This document shows, piece by piece, positions 24,064-33,409 of a stretch of 64,000 nt of DNA; the first letter of the stretch is position 1, and each line of letters starts with the position of its first letter. The notes beneath the pieces are model-generated. The model was not told where the DNA came from. It ran no database searches and saw only the letters and a list, made by a program, of their open reading frames with translations. The position numbers and the translations under genes were made by a program. Origin of the DNA: Gammaproteobacteria bacterium (GTDB taxonomy: Bacteria > Pseudomonadota > Gammaproteobacteria > Xanthomonadales > Wenzhouxiangellaceae); assembly GCA_003567685.1 (NCBI GenBank), contig PWYW01000018.1:1-64000 (forward strand), read 5' to 3'.

Positions 24064-25665
24064 TCAGGGGTATGTGTAGCTGGCCTGCAGGCCCAGCGGA
24101 AGCCCGACGGCCCAGTACAGCAGCAGGAAGCCGGTCCAGATGATCGACAACGCGATGGCATAAGGCAGCATCATTGAAATCAGCGTTCCGATACCAGCGT
24201 CCTTGAAGTACTTCTTGCAGAACACGACGACCAGCGGGAAGTACGGCAACAGCGGCGTGAGGATGTTCGAGGTCGAATCACCCACTCGGTAGGCTGCCTG
24301 CGTCAACTCCGGTGAAATTCCCAGCTCCATGAGCATCGGCACGAAGATCGGCGCAATGATCAACCATTTGGCCGAGGCTGACCCAACAAACAGGTTGACC
24401 ACCCAGGTCAGCGCGACGATGCCGATGATGGTGACCTGCGCCGGCAGGTTGATCGAGCTGAGGAAACCCGCTCCATTGACTGCCAGCAGGATGCCGAGAT
24501 TCGAAGCGCTGAAGGCGGCGATGAACTGCGCCGCGAAAAACGCCATGACGATGTAATAACCCATCGATTCCATGGCCTTGGTCATGCCTGTGATGATGTC
24601 CTTGTGGCTCTTGATGGTGCCGGCGGCATAGCCGTAGACGATGCCGGGAATCAGGAACAGGATGAAGATCAGCGGCACGATCGAGCGCATCAGCGGTGCG
24701 CCGAAGGAGGTTATCGATTCATGGAAAGCCAGGTCGGGATTCGAGTCCCGAAGTGGCGAATCCGGCATGAGAACGATCAGCGTGAGGATCAGGATGGAGG
24801 CCAGGATGCTCAACGTCGCCCACAGCAGGCCGCGCGACTCTTTGGCCGAAAGGTCTTCCATCGTTGGCATGTCAGACATGTCGCCATCGACCGGGGTGTC
24901 TTTCATCAGGCGTGGTTCGATGACCTTGTCGGTCAGCCACCAGCCAACGGCAATCACAACGATGCTGGAGGCGGCCATGAAGAACCAGTTGGCCAGCGGG
25001 TTTACATAAAGGCTGGGGTCGAGCACCCGCCCGGCCTCCTCGGTAATGCCGGCCAGCATCGGGTCAATCGCCGAGGGGATGAAGTTGGCCGAGAAACCGC
25101 CGGAAACGCCGGCAAAGGCCGCCGCAATGCCGGCCAAGGGGTGGCGGCCGGCGGCATAGAACATCACGGCGCCAAGCGGTATCACGACCACGTAGCCGGC
25201 GTCTGCTGCCGTGTGGCTGATGATCGCCACCAGAATCAGCATTGGCGTGAGCAGGCGCACCGAGGTCATGCCAAGAAGCTTGCGCAGTCCCGCGTTGATG
25301 AAGCCGGTGTGCTCGGCCACGCCCACGCCCAGCAGGGCCACCAGCACGATGCCCAGCGGAGCGAAATTGACAAAGACCGAAACCATGTTGACCAGGAAGT
25401 TCGCCATCTGGTCGCCGGCCAGAAGGTTGACGACCTGGATGGCCTCACCGGTGCTTGGGTGTTCGGCCGAGAACGTGATGGGTGACAGCGCGGCCGACAT
25501 GACCCAGACGACGATCAGCAGCAGGAAAAACAAGACGGCGGGATCCGGCAAGCGGTTGCCAATGGTTTCAATCATGGCCAGGGTGCGTTCCAGCCAGCTG
25601 CGCTGCCCGGGGGCTACCTTGTGCAACTCCGGGTTGGGTGTGGATTCAGGCGTATTTTGGCTCAT
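24064..25665 (-). CDS. AbgT-family transporter
   Basis: 533 aa with about 11-13 hydrophobic segments, matching the AbgT family (p-aminobenzoyl-glutamate transporter/antimetabolite efflux). Characteristic stretches include RLPDPAVLFFLLLIVVWV near the N-terminus, NFAPLGIVLVALLGVGVAEHTGFI, ISHTAADAGYVVVIPLGA, GVSGGFSANFIPSAIDP and, near the end, VNLFVGSASAKWLIIAPIFVPM and YRVGDSTSNILTPLLPY. In other bacteria members import p-aminobenzoyl-glutamate or export sulfonamides; which applies here is unknown, although pabB/pabC are in the same window. Located in the inner membrane. Monocistronic or followed by the sulfotransferase through a hairpin. Confidence 0.9.
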   Translation of the reverse strand: MSQNTPESTPNPELHKVAPGQRSWLERTLAMIETIGNRLPDPAVLFFLLLIVVWVMSAALSPITFSAEHPSTGEAIQVVNLLAGDQMANFLVNMVSVFVNFAPLGIVLVALLGVGVAEHTGFINAGLRKLLGMTSVRLLTPMLILVAIISHTAADAGYVVVIPLGAVMFYAAGRHPLAGIAAAFAGVSGGFSANFIPSAIDPMLAGITEEAGRVLDPSLYVNPLANWFFMAASSIVVIAVGWWLTDKVIEPRLMKDTPVDGDMSDMPTMEDLSAKESRGLLWATLSILASILILTLIVLMPDSPLRDSNPDLAFHESITSFGAPLMRSIVPLIFILFLIPGIVYGYAAGTIKSHKDIITGMTKAMESMGYYIVMAFFAAQFIAAFSASNLGILLAVNGAGFLSSINLPAQVTIIGIVALTWVVNLFVGSASAKWLIIAPIFVPMLMELGISPELTQAAYRVGDSTSNILTPLLPYFPLVVVFCKKYFKDAGIGTLISMMLPYAIALSIIWTGFLLLYWAVGLPLGLQASYTYP

Positions 25666-25716
25666 GGGTTTGCTCGGTCTCCCCGAAGGCTCGGTTGTTG
25701 TTATTGGCGATTGAAC

Positions 25717-26313
25717 TCAGTCATGCCCCCAGGCCGGAGCCGGGGTATCGATGGTCTCATTGAGGTCGAACTCTACCCGCAGGTGGCGACCGGTACGGGT
25801 CAAGCCGTAGGCGAAATGACTGCCGGGCACGACTTCGATGTACCAGATATTCTCGATCGAACCGTCCAGCCCACCCGCGTGGAACAGCGCGCGGGAGTAA
25901 TCATCCACCGGAAAGGCCTGTCGCCACGAGCGGCCCGGATCCGTGGTGTGGCCACCGTACCAGGTCATGCTGTCTTCGCTGCCGTCTTCCAGGCGGTGGT
26001 CATGCTTCAGCCGCAGACCGTCGTCCAGACGAGTCAATACCCAGGTGCGCGAGCGGTCGTCACCGACAAAAAGGGGGATCTGGATGCGGTCGTCCTCGCA
26101 GTGCCTGACGTGCATGCTCAGGGTCTCGGGTAGCCAGCCGGCGTCCATGTCCTCGTCATAGCTGACCAGGCGGCCGGCATGAGCCTGTCCGCAAAGGCTG
26201 CTCAGCGCTTCCCAGAAGGCATCTTGTGGATCGGAACCGGCCAAGGCCGACGGTAGCGGCAGCACAAGCGCCAGGGGCAGACAGACAAACAGTGCGAGAC
26301 GGTAGCGATGCAT
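25717..26313 (-). CDS. exported hypothetical protein
   Basis: 198 aa with a clear signal peptide (LALFVCLPLALVLPLPSALAG). The mature part has two cysteines (SSLCGQAH, VRHCEDD) that may form one disulfide, many His/Asp residues and a beta-rich C-terminal half (SHFAYGLTRTGRHLRVEFDL). It is similar in style to conserved secreted proteins of unknown function in related gammaproteobacteria, but I cannot name a family. It is 51 bases upstream of the AbgT gene on the same strand. Confidence 0.6.
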   Translation of the reverse strand: MHRYRLALFVCLPLALVLPLPSALAGSDPQDAFWEALSSLCGQAHAGRLVSYDEDMDAGWLPETLSMHVRHCEDDRIQIPLFVGDDRSRTWVLTRLDDGLRLKHDHRLEDGSEDSMTWYGGHTTDPGRSWRQAFPVDDYSRALFHAGGLDGSIENIWYIEVVPGSHFAYGLTRTGRHLRVEFDLNETIDTPAPAWGHD

Positions 26314-26381
26314 GAGGTCGATGAACGGCGGAAACTGCGCGAAACCTTAGCACAGACCGACCGATGCGGCCAGCGCCCTTT

Positions 26382-26580
26382 TATTAACCCGGCAGGTATG
26401 TAGATCGCATTCAGCCACACTGCGGCCTGTCATTAGAGTGCAATCAGTTAGGGGCGCCAAGCAGGCCCCGACTCTGCGTTCTCGCCCTTGCCAATGGAAT
26501 CACCATTGCCTGCGAGCGACGCCTTGATTCGGGGCCTGCTTGACGCCCTGAATGTGATCTACATACCTGCCGGGTTAATA
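26382..26580. repeat. 199-bp palindromic element, MITE-like
   Basis: The outer arms, 26382-26414 and 26548-26580, are inverted repeats with 32 of 33 bases matching. Inner arms 26452-26474 and 26526-26548 match at 21 of 23, and a further hairpin (CAATGG/CCATTG, CTCGC/GCGAG) occupies the centre, so nearly the whole segment can fold into one long cruciform. The left side carries an extra 37-base insertion. If the terminal repeat begins TTAACCCGG, the element is flanked by TA on both sides, the target-site signature of IS630/Tc1-like elements and their MITEs. It contains no open reading frame of note and stops 5 bases from the stop of the DUF1820 gene. Confidence 0.75.
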
Positions 26581-26585
26581 GTGTC

Positions 26586-26900
26586 TCAGCGCTTCCGGCG
26601 GGGGCCGTCCAGGGGCAGCGGGGTGACCTTTTCGCCGGACTTGGAGTCGCGAATCACGCTGGTGCCCCGTTTCTTGACCTGTTCGATGCGAATGACCGAA
26701 TGCTGGGGCAAGTGCAGTACCTCCACATCGGCAAATTCTTCCCGCAGACGTTCTTCAGTGGGGTCAATGACCACGGCATCCCCGGAATCAAAGACCAGGC
26801 CGCTGGCCTCGATAAAGCCATACGACAGGTCACTGCCGGTGACCTTTTCGCAGAAAATCTCGTAAACCTTGCCGTGATTGAGGAAACAAACCTTGAACAT
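26586..26900 (-). CDS. DUF1820 family protein
   Basis: 104 aa soluble protein matching DUF1820: FKVCFLNHGKVYEIFCEKV at the start, GFIEASGLVF, VIDPTEERLREEF and LPQHSVIRIEQVKKRGTSVI. Function unknown; conserved in gammaproteobacteria. The stop of the rhomboid gene lies one base before its ATG, making it the last gene of the gspA-gspB-rhomboid transcript. The palindromic element begins immediately after its stop codon and may act as the transcript end. Confidence 0.85.
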   Translation of the reverse strand: MFKVCFLNHGKVYEIFCEKVTGSDLSYGFIEASGLVFDSGDAVVIDPTEERLREEFADVEVLHLPQHSVIRIEQVKKRGTSVIRDSKSGEKVTPLPLDGPRRKR

Positions 26901-26901
26901 G

Positions 26902-27609
26902 TCAGTCTTCGTGTGCAGTCAAGTGATAGTAGCCCGGTGGCAAGCGGAGCAGCATCGCCGCGACCAGGCCGAGGATAAAGCCGGCAATATGCGCCGACCA
27001 GGCGACATCCGTGGAAGGCGGACCAAAAACGCTGTATAGCAGTTGAAGGGTGAACCAGGAACCAATGACCAGGACCGCTGGAACCTTGACAAACTGCAGA
27101 TACAGTCCGAGCGGCACCCACAGCCCCATCCGTCGCGTCGGGAACAGTCCGAGATAAATCCCCATGATGGCCGACACGCCACCGCTGGCACCAATGACAG
27201 GAATGGTGCTGGAGTCCATTTGCAGCGCAACATAGACATTGGCCAGTCCGCCGAGAACGAGGAAAAGTAACGCGAACCACCAATGGCCAATCGCTCGTTC
27301 AACCGCCAGGCCAAACACCCACAGGTAGGCGAGATTTCCAACCAGATGGACCCAGTCGATATGGATGAACAGGGCAGTCAGAAGCCCGAGAACCTCCGGG
27401 TCGGGCCAGTTGGCTGGATCAGCCAGCAGGCGGCTTGCGATGGCATCGGGCCGAAAACCCCAGAAATTGAGCCAGGCTGCCTGGTTGCCGGGGCCAATCA
27501 ACTCGAAGGCCAACCGCATCATCAGGCAAAGCAGACAGGTTGCCACCAATACCCACGGCCAGACCGGCTTGCGGCGAGGCCGCTCGGTCCAGACCAGGCC
27601 GTGATTCAC
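26902..27609 (-). CDS. rhomboid-family intramembrane serine protease
   Basis: 235 aa with about six or seven membrane helices. The catalytic features are complete: HxxxN in helix 2 (His88...Asn92), GASG with the nucleophile Ser142, and the catalytic His207 in AWSAHIAG. Rhomboids cut membrane-anchored substrates inside or near the bilayer. The start is GTG and overlaps the TGA of gspB by four bases. The cytoplasmic N-terminus is short and basic (RPRRK). Whether it is a housekeeping rhomboid or a rhombosortase-like enzyme processing type II secretion substrates cannot be told from this sequence; the gspB coupling makes the second idea worth testing. Confidence 0.9.
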   Translation of the reverse strand: MNHGLVWTERPRRKPVWPWVLVATCLLCLMMRLAFELIGPGNQAAWLNFWGFRPDAIASRLLADPANWPDPEVLGLLTALFIHIDWVHLVGNLAYLWVFGLAVERAIGHWWFALLFLVLGGLANVYVALQMDSSTIPVIGASGGVSAIMGIYLGLFPTRRMGLWVPLGLYLQFVKVPAVLVIGSWFTLQLLYSVFGPPSTDVAWSAHIAGFILGLVAAMLLRLPPGYYHLTAHED

Positions 27610-28637
27610 GGTTCAAGCAAGAAGCGATGCTCGCGGAAATCGAGTATCGCCCCTTCACGGCGTATGTCGACGAGTCGGACGCCATCTGCAACGACGTCGC
27701 CAGGCACATAGCGCTCACCATTGACGAGCACGAAACGGCGCTCTGGCTCGGGCGAGAACACATGGATATTCAGGGTCATCGACGGCAAATTCCGACGGAC
27801 CGATAACGGCAATTCCCAGCTATGAAGGTATTCAGCCACGCCGCTCGACAAGTCCGCCGGTTCAGCAGCGGCGGACGGCGGTTCTGGTGTGGCCTCCGGC
27901 TCGGGCAATGGTTCAACGCGGGCCAATGCCCGTCTCGGCGTATCGTCTCTCGCAACGGATTCCTCGGGAGAGCTTTCCTGTCTGGGCTCGATGGTGATTC
28001 CGGTTGGTCGCGTCAGGCTTTCCTGCGGGCGTTCCCGGGCGCGACGTTCGGCCAAGGCTTGTTGACGCCGGGCTTCAGCCTGGGCAACTTCTTCAACCGG
28101 GCGAGGCGCAGCTCGCCTGCCGGCACCCGGCAGTGGCGTGCGTTGTTCCTCGCGTGATTCTTCGTCGGGCGCTGCAAGACCGAGCTCACCGCTGGCGGCC
28201 ATGCGATCCAATTCTCGGCTGATTTCGTCAGGATCACTGATCACGCGTTCACGGGGGCGATCACGATCGCCAGCCCACGGTTGAGCGGAAACGGTAGCCT
28301 CGGTGCTGCCGGAGCGTTCGTCTTCACCCGCAGGATCAAAGGGTTGACGCGGTTCATCGTCGTCCTCCGCCACGCCTGGCTCGGGCGGGGCCTGCTGGGC
28401 CTGGGCAGGTGGAGGGCTTTCCCCAGGCGGGCCAAATCGCTCGAAGGTCAGCCAAAACGCCAGCAGACCGACGATCGGCAAAAGCAGCACCATCGTCAGC
28501 AGCAAGGGTCGAAACGGCCCCCGCCGCCGGCGGCCGGCTTGTGGGTCGTTGATTGACGGAAGACCGTCCAGCCGCGTGCCGTCGGCGGCCCGTCGACGCG
28601 ATTCGGATTTTCTCAGGGCGTCAAGGATGAAGGACAA
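27606..28637 (-). CDS. gspB: general secretion pathway protein B (GspB)
   Basis: 343 aa inner-membrane protein. It starts with the family signature MSFILDALRKSESRRR, has a single membrane helix (about 42-65) and a long Pro/Glu/Arg-rich periplasmic linker (about 70-255). The C-terminal GspB domain (about 260-343) shows EYLHSWELPLSVRRNLP, MTLNIHVFSPEPERRFVLVNGERY and VRLVDIRREGAILDFREHRF. With the GspA ATPase it remodels or spans peptidoglycan so that the type II secretin can assemble in the outer membrane. It follows gspA by 6 bases and is coupled to the rhomboid gene. No other gsp genes are in the window. Confidence 0.9.
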   Translation of the reverse strand: MSFILDALRKSESRRRAADGTRLDGLPSINDPQAGRRRRGPFRPLLLTMVLLLPIVGLLAFWLTFERFGPPGESPPPAQAQQAPPEPGVAEDDDEPRQPFDPAGEDERSGSTEATVSAQPWAGDRDRPRERVISDPDEISRELDRMAASGELGLAAPDEESREEQRTPLPGAGRRAAPRPVEEVAQAEARRQQALAERRARERPQESLTRPTGITIEPRQESSPEESVARDDTPRRALARVEPLPEPEATPEPPSAAAEPADLSSGVAEYLHSWELPLSVRRNLPSMTLNIHVFSPEPERRFVLVNGERYVPGDVVADGVRLVDIRREGAILDFREHRFLLEP

Positions 28638-28643
28638 GGTCTC

Positions 28644-30203
28644 TCAGTCTCCGTCGATCGGTCGTATCAAGTGGGGCCCGGTCAAATGCGGCACGCCCAG
28701 GAAAAGGCGGGTTTCCGGCCCCACCATGCCGTCATCGCTGATGCCGTGATGACGCTGGAAGGCCACTACCCAGTCACGAAAGTGTTCATCATAGCGGTCG
28801 TCCCCCGAGCCCGTCCATGGTGGATCGCTGACCCGGGAGGCCATGGATTTGGCCAGGCTGACCGATTCGCCCCGATCGCCCAGGCGGAGAATTTCCCCAT
28901 CATCCGGCCAGACCACATGAAAGCGGCCCAGCCAAAGCCTGTCGAGCTGACGCAGCGGCGCACGGTAAAGGTGACCACGGTGCGACAATATCGCGGTGTC
29001 GTCATCCAGGCCGCTCAGCACGGCGTAGGTCGCCTCCCCTTGGCCCAGTCGAAGGACAACGGGCAGGTCGATGCGTTCGATGTAGGCCCAGCTGCCCTGC
29101 CGCTGCAAGCAGACGGCAGCATTTCCGTCGGGCTGTTCGGAGCCGTTGCCGCAGGCGCTCGCAATATCGCCAGTACTGAGGCCGGGCCAAAGAGCGGCCA
29201 AGTCTGACCAGGCTTCAGCTGCTGGCGCATCTTCGAGCAAACTTTGCCAGGCCGGCCTCGCTGCGGCCTCGTGCGGCTCGCTGACGGTCTGTTTCATGGT
29301 CAAGCCCAGAGCAGTACCACCGGCCAGAACCAGGCCGACGACGGCAATGGCCAGGGCCGCGCGCAATCGCCCCCCACCTTCGTCCCATTCATCCCCGGCC
29401 ACTTCGCGAGCGGCGGCGCGAACGGTGCGAGCGTCAATCTTGTCCTGTTCGCGAGCATAGCCGGCCATCAACGCGCGATCAGCAATGATGTTGATCAGCC
29501 GAGGAATGCCGTCAGCACAGTGATGCAATGCCTTGAGGCCATCGTTACTGAACGGACAGCGAGGTGCGCCAGCGACGGCGAGACGATGACGAACGTAGCC
29601 CTCGGTCTCGTCCCGGTCGAGCGGGTTCAGGTGGTACCGGGCAGTGATGCGCTGGGCCAGCTGCCGCAGCTCTGGACGGGCTAGCAGAAGGCGCAGTTCG
29701 GGCTGTCCAATCAGGATGATCTGCAGCAGCTTGTCGGTGGCAGTCTCCAGGTTTGTCAGCAGGCGGACTTGTTCCAGCGCCTCGCGGCTCATGTTTTGAG
29801 CCTCGTCGATGATCAGCACGACGCGCTCGTTTTCAGCATGGCGAGCCATCAGGTAGCGATTGAGCTGATCCTGGAGTACCTGCAAATTGGTCTGCCGGGG
29901 ATCGATTTCTATTTCGAGCTCGGCGCAGATTGCCCGCAGCAACTCTGGCGGGCTGAGCATCGGATTGAGGATGAGTGCAACCCGGTTGTGCGCCGGAATC
30001 TGCTCAAGTAAAAGCCGGCACAGAGTGGTCTTGCCGGTACCGACTTCACCCGTCAGCTGCACGAAACCGCCGCTACCGCCCTGCCCCACCCCGTAGAGCA
30101 AATGAGCCAGCGCGTCCTGGTGGCGCTGGCTCAGGTAGACAAATCTCGGGTTCGGCGTTATCGAAAACGGCCGTTCCTCAAGGCGGTAGAAGCTCTCATA
30201 CAT
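28644..30203 (-). CDS. gspA: GspA/ExeA-like AAA ATPase with peptidoglycan-binding domain
   Basis: 519 aa. The N-terminal AAA domain (about 1-270) begins FYRLEERPFSITPNPRFVYLSQRHQDALAHLLYG and has Walker A GEVGTGKTT, Walker B VVLIIDEAQN and DGIPRLINIIADRAL, all typical of ExeA. A single membrane helix (about 283-303) leads to a periplasmic region containing a C39-like/unknown segment and a C-terminal peptidoglycan-binding fold (VAFQRHHGISDDGMVGPETRLFL). ExeA energises peptidoglycan rearrangement for secretin insertion. It is the first gene of the operon gspA-gspB-rhomboid-DUF1820. Confidence 0.9.
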   Translation of the reverse strand: MYESFYRLEERPFSITPNPRFVYLSQRHQDALAHLLYGVGQGGSGGFVQLTGEVGTGKTTLCRLLLEQIPAHNRVALILNPMLSPPELLRAICAELEIEIDPRQTNLQVLQDQLNRYLMARHAENERVVLIIDEAQNMSREALEQVRLLTNLETATDKLLQIILIGQPELRLLLARPELRQLAQRITARYHLNPLDRDETEGYVRHRLAVAGAPRCPFSNDGLKALHHCADGIPRLINIIADRALMAGYAREQDKIDARTVRAAAREVAGDEWDEGGGRLRAALAIAVVGLVLAGGTALGLTMKQTVSEPHEAAARPAWQSLLEDAPAAEAWSDLAALWPGLSTGDIASACGNGSEQPDGNAAVCLQRQGSWAYIERIDLPVVLRLGQGEATYAVLSGLDDDTAILSHRGHLYRAPLRQLDRLWLGRFHVVWPDDGEILRLGDRGESVSLAKSMASRVSDPPWTGSGDDRYDEHFRDWVVAFQRHHGISDDGMVGPETRLFLGVPHLTGPHLIRPIDGD

Positions 30204-30244
30204 GGCAGTTTGTGGCTCTGGTCGACAGCGTGGTGCGTTTTGCC

Positions 30245-33200
30245 TCAGTCTTCGTCAGACAACGCCAGGAGCGAAGCGTTGCCACCAACAGCAGCCGTAT
30301 TGATCGTCAGGGTTCTCTCGGTGCAGAAACGATGCAGATAGTGCGGGCCACCGGCCTTGGGTCCGGTGCCGGACAAACCCTCGCCGCCGAAGGGTTGAAC
30401 GCCTACAACGGCACCGGTCATGTTGCGGTTGACGTAAGCATTGCCTACCCGTACTCGACTGGCGATGTGCTGCTGGGCGCGGTCGATTCGGCTGTGAATG
30501 CCCAGGGTGAGCCCATAGCCCAGTCCGTTGATGCGGTCGATCAGCGAATCAATTTCGCGCGACTTGAAGCGAACGATATGCAGAATCGGGCCAAACTTTT
30601 CCTCCTCGAGCCGCTCCAGGCTGTCGATTTCGAAGGCCTTGGGGCTGAACCAGTAGCCAGGCGGCAGCTCATTTGGCCGCGGAACTTCCGCGACGAGTTT
30701 GCCGTCGCTGGCCATTCGGCGGGCATGCTGTTCGAGAATCTCGAGTTGCCTTTCGTCAATGACGGGACCAACATCGTTGGCCAGCAGGCCGGGATGGCCG
30801 AGTTTTACTTCGCGCATGGCGCCAGCCAACATGGTCAACAGGTGGTCGGCGATATCGGCCTGGACGCACAGGATACGCAGCGCCGAACAACGCTGGCCGG
30901 CACTGTGGAAAGCCGATTGAATGACATCACGCACCACCTGTTCGGGCAGCGCGGAAGAGTCCACGATCATGGCGTTCAGGCCGCCGGTTTCGGCGATCAA
31001 CACCGGTAAGGCGCTGTCACGGGCGGCCAGGGTGCGGTTGATGACCCGGGCAGTGTCTGTCGAGCCGGTGAATGCCACGCCGGTAATGCCGGGGTGACGG
31101 GTCAGCGCGGCGCCCACTTGGCCATCACCCGGAAGGCAGTAGAGCACGTTGTCTGGTACGCCGGCCTCGTAGAGCAGTTCGACGGCCCGCGCGGCAATCA
31201 GGGGGGTCTGTTCGGCCGGCTTGGCAATCACAGCATTGCCGGCGAGCAGGCCGGCCACCACCTGGCCGGTAAAAATGGCCAGCGGGAAATTCCACGGACT
31301 GATGCAAACAAACACGCCGCGCCCGTGCAGGCTGATCTGGTTGTGCTCGCCGGTGGGTCCCACCAGGGTGACCGGCTCGCTCATCTCGGCCCGCGCCTGG
31401 GCAGCGTAATAACGGCAGAAATCGGCAGCCTCACGAACCTCGGCAATCCCGTCGCGCAAGGTCTTGCCGGCCTCGCGTGTACACAATGCCATCAGTTCGG
31501 GCCCGTTTTCTTCCAGCGCGTCGGCAAAGCGTTCAATCATCTCGGCGCGTTCGGCTGCCGGGCGTCGGTCCCACTCGACCTGTCCCTCGGTCGCACGGCG
31601 AATAACCTTGTCGATGCAGCCCGGATCTGTCCACTGGACGTGGCCGACGAGATCGTCGTGGTTGGCCGGCGAACGGACGCCCTGTTCCTCTCCCTGCGCA
31701 GCTGAGGCCTGACCTTGTGGCCGAGCCTGCCAACGCTGGCCACCCCGGCTTTCCATGCCGTTCTTCAAGCGCTGCAGCTGTTCATACTGGGCGAAGTTGA
31801 TGCCACGCGAGTTCTTGCGAGCATCACCATAAATGTCGATCGGGGCTGGAATGCGCGGGTGCGGGATACGCTCCAGCGCTTCGAATTGGGCAATCGGGTC
31901 GGTGACTACGTCCTCGGGCGGCAGCTTTTCGTCGACAATACGGTTGACGAAGGAGGTGTTGGCGCCATTTTCCAGCAGGCGGCGCACCAGGTAGGGCAGC
32001 AAGTCCTTGTGATTGCCCACCGGCGCGTAAACGCGGCAGGCACCGTTGAAGGCCGGGCTGTCCAGAACCTCCCCGTATAACTCCTTGCCCATGCCATGCA
32101 GGCGTTGGTATTCGAAATCCTGGCGATCTCCGGCCATCAGGCCAATGGCGACGATGGTGTGGGCATTGTGGGTCGCGAACTGCGGGTAAAACTGTTCGCG
32201 TTTTTCCAGCAGCCGGCGTGCGCAGGCCAGGTACGACAGGTCCGTTGACGATTTCCGGGTGAAAACCGGATAGCCGGGATAACCCTCCATCTGGGCCAGC
32301 TTGATCTCGGTATCCCAATAAGCGCCCTTGACCAGGCGAATCGGAATGCGGTGGCCGGTGGCCGCCGCTCGATCAGCCAACCAGTCGATGGCTGCCAGGG
32401 CACGCCGCTGGTAAGCCTGCAAGGCAAGACCCAGCCCATCCCAGTCGGCCAGGGCCGGATCGCCGAGGGTGGCCGCGAACACGCGCAGCGAGAGCATAAG
32501 GCGTTCAGCCTCTTCAGCATCAACGGTCAGGGCAATGTTCTGCTCGCGCGCCAGGCGCGCCAGGGCAGTCAAACGCGGGGTCAGTTCGGCCAGGACGCGA
32601 TCCTCCTGGGCGTGCTCGTAGCGCGGGTGCAAGGCCGATAATTTGACGGAAATGCTGGGTGCTGCGTAAATGTCATCGCCCTGATGGCTGGCGCCAATGG
32701 TCAGGATGGCCTGCTCGTAAGCCTTGTAATAGCGCTCGGCATCGTCGGCTGTCAGCGCCGCTTCGCCCAGCATGTCGAAGGAGTAACGAAACCGTTTGTT
32801 GTCCTTTTTGCGACTGCGGTCGATGGCTGACTTGATGGTGCTGCCCATCACGTACTGATGGCCCATGATTCGCATGGCCTGACGAATGGCCAGCCGCACC
32901 ACGGGTTCCCCGGATTTGTTGGCGATTCTGGCCAGCGTCGAGCCGATATCCTTCTTTTTCGAGCCGCTGACCTTCACCAGCCGGCCGGTCAGCATCAGCC
33001 CCCAGGTCGAGGCATTGACAAACAGCGATTCGCTCTTGCCAAGGTGCGATTCCCAGTTGGCGTCGGACAGCTTGTCGGAAATGAGCTTTTCGGCGGTATC
33101 CGAGTCGGGGATGCGCAGCAGGGCTTCCGCCAGGCACATCAAGACCACCCCCTCCTCTGAAGACAAGTCATACTCGCGCATGAAGGCTTCCATCGCGCCA

Positions 33201-33409
33201 GCATCGCGGCTGCGCTCGCGCACTGCCCTGACCAATGCTTCGGCCTGCTGACGAATCTTTTCACGGTCAGACTCGTCGAGCGCGATATCGCTCACGAGGT
33301 AATTGACATGCTCGGTCTCATCGATGCACCAGTGCCGATCCATCTCGGCATCCAGGCCGCTGAGACTCAGGTCGGTATCGACAACGAAGGGGATGGCGTG
33401 CTGGCTCAT
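30245..33409 (-). CDS. putA: bifunctional proline dehydrogenase / L-glutamate gamma-semialdehyde dehydrogenase PutA
   Basis: 1054 aa from ATG 33409; an in-frame TTG four codons earlier is possible. PutA oxidises proline to glutamate in two steps, passing electrons via FAD to the quinone pool. The proline dehydrogenase barrel (about 170-490) contains RLVKGAYWDTEIKLAQMEG and FATHNAHTI; the aldehyde dehydrogenase domain (about 590-1040) has ISPWNFPLAIFTGQ, the Glu in LIAETGGLNAM and the catalytic Cys in AGQRCSALR. The N-terminal ribbon-helix-helix DNA-binding domain of Escherichia coli PutA is absent, so this is a non-regulatory form. Residues around 565-590 form a Gln/Gly-rich insertion (QARPQGQASAAQGEEQG) between the two domains. 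Confidence 0.95.
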   Translation of the reverse strand: MSQHAIPFVVDTDLSLSGLDAEMDRHWCIDETEHVNYLVSDIALDESDREKIRQQAEALVRAVRERSRDAGAMEAFMREYDLSSEEGVVLMCLAEALLRIPDSDTAEKLISDKLSDANWESHLGKSESLFVNASTWGLMLTGRLVKVSGSKKKDIGSTLARIANKSGEPVVRLAIRQAMRIMGHQYVMGSTIKSAIDRSRKKDNKRFRYSFDMLGEAALTADDAERYYKAYEQAILTIGASHQGDDIYAAPSISVKLSALHPRYEHAQEDRVLAELTPRLTALARLAREQNIALTVDAEEAERLMLSLRVFAATLGDPALADWDGLGLALQAYQRRALAAIDWLADRAAATGHRIPIRLVKGAYWDTEIKLAQMEGYPGYPVFTRKSSTDLSYLACARRLLEKREQFYPQFATHNAHTIVAIGLMAGDRQDFEYQRLHGMGKELYGEVLDSPAFNGACRVYAPVGNHKDLLPYLVRRLLENGANTSFVNRIVDEKLPPEDVVTDPIAQFEALERIPHPRIPAPIDIYGDARKNSRGINFAQYEQLQRLKNGMESRGGQRWQARPQGQASAAQGEEQGVRSPANHDDLVGHVQWTDPGCIDKVIRRATEGQVEWDRRPAAERAEMIERFADALEENGPELMALCTREAGKTLRDGIAEVREAADFCRYYAAQARAEMSEPVTLVGPTGEHNQISLHGRGVFVCISPWNFPLAIFTGQVVAGLLAGNAVIAKPAEQTPLIAARAVELLYEAGVPDNVLYCLPGDGQVGAALTRHPGITGVAFTGSTDTARVINRTLAARDSALPVLIAETGGLNAMIVDSSALPEQVVRDVIQSAFHSAGQRCSALRILCVQADIADHLLTMLAGAMREVKLGHPGLLANDVGPVIDERQLEILEQHARRMASDGKLVAEVPRPNELPPGYWFSPKAFEIDSLERLEEEKFGPILHIVRFKSREIDSLIDRINGLGYGLTLGIHSRIDRAQQHIASRVRVGNAYVNRNMTGAVVGVQPFGGEGLSGTGPKAGGPHYLHRFCTERTLTINTAAVGGNASLLALSDED

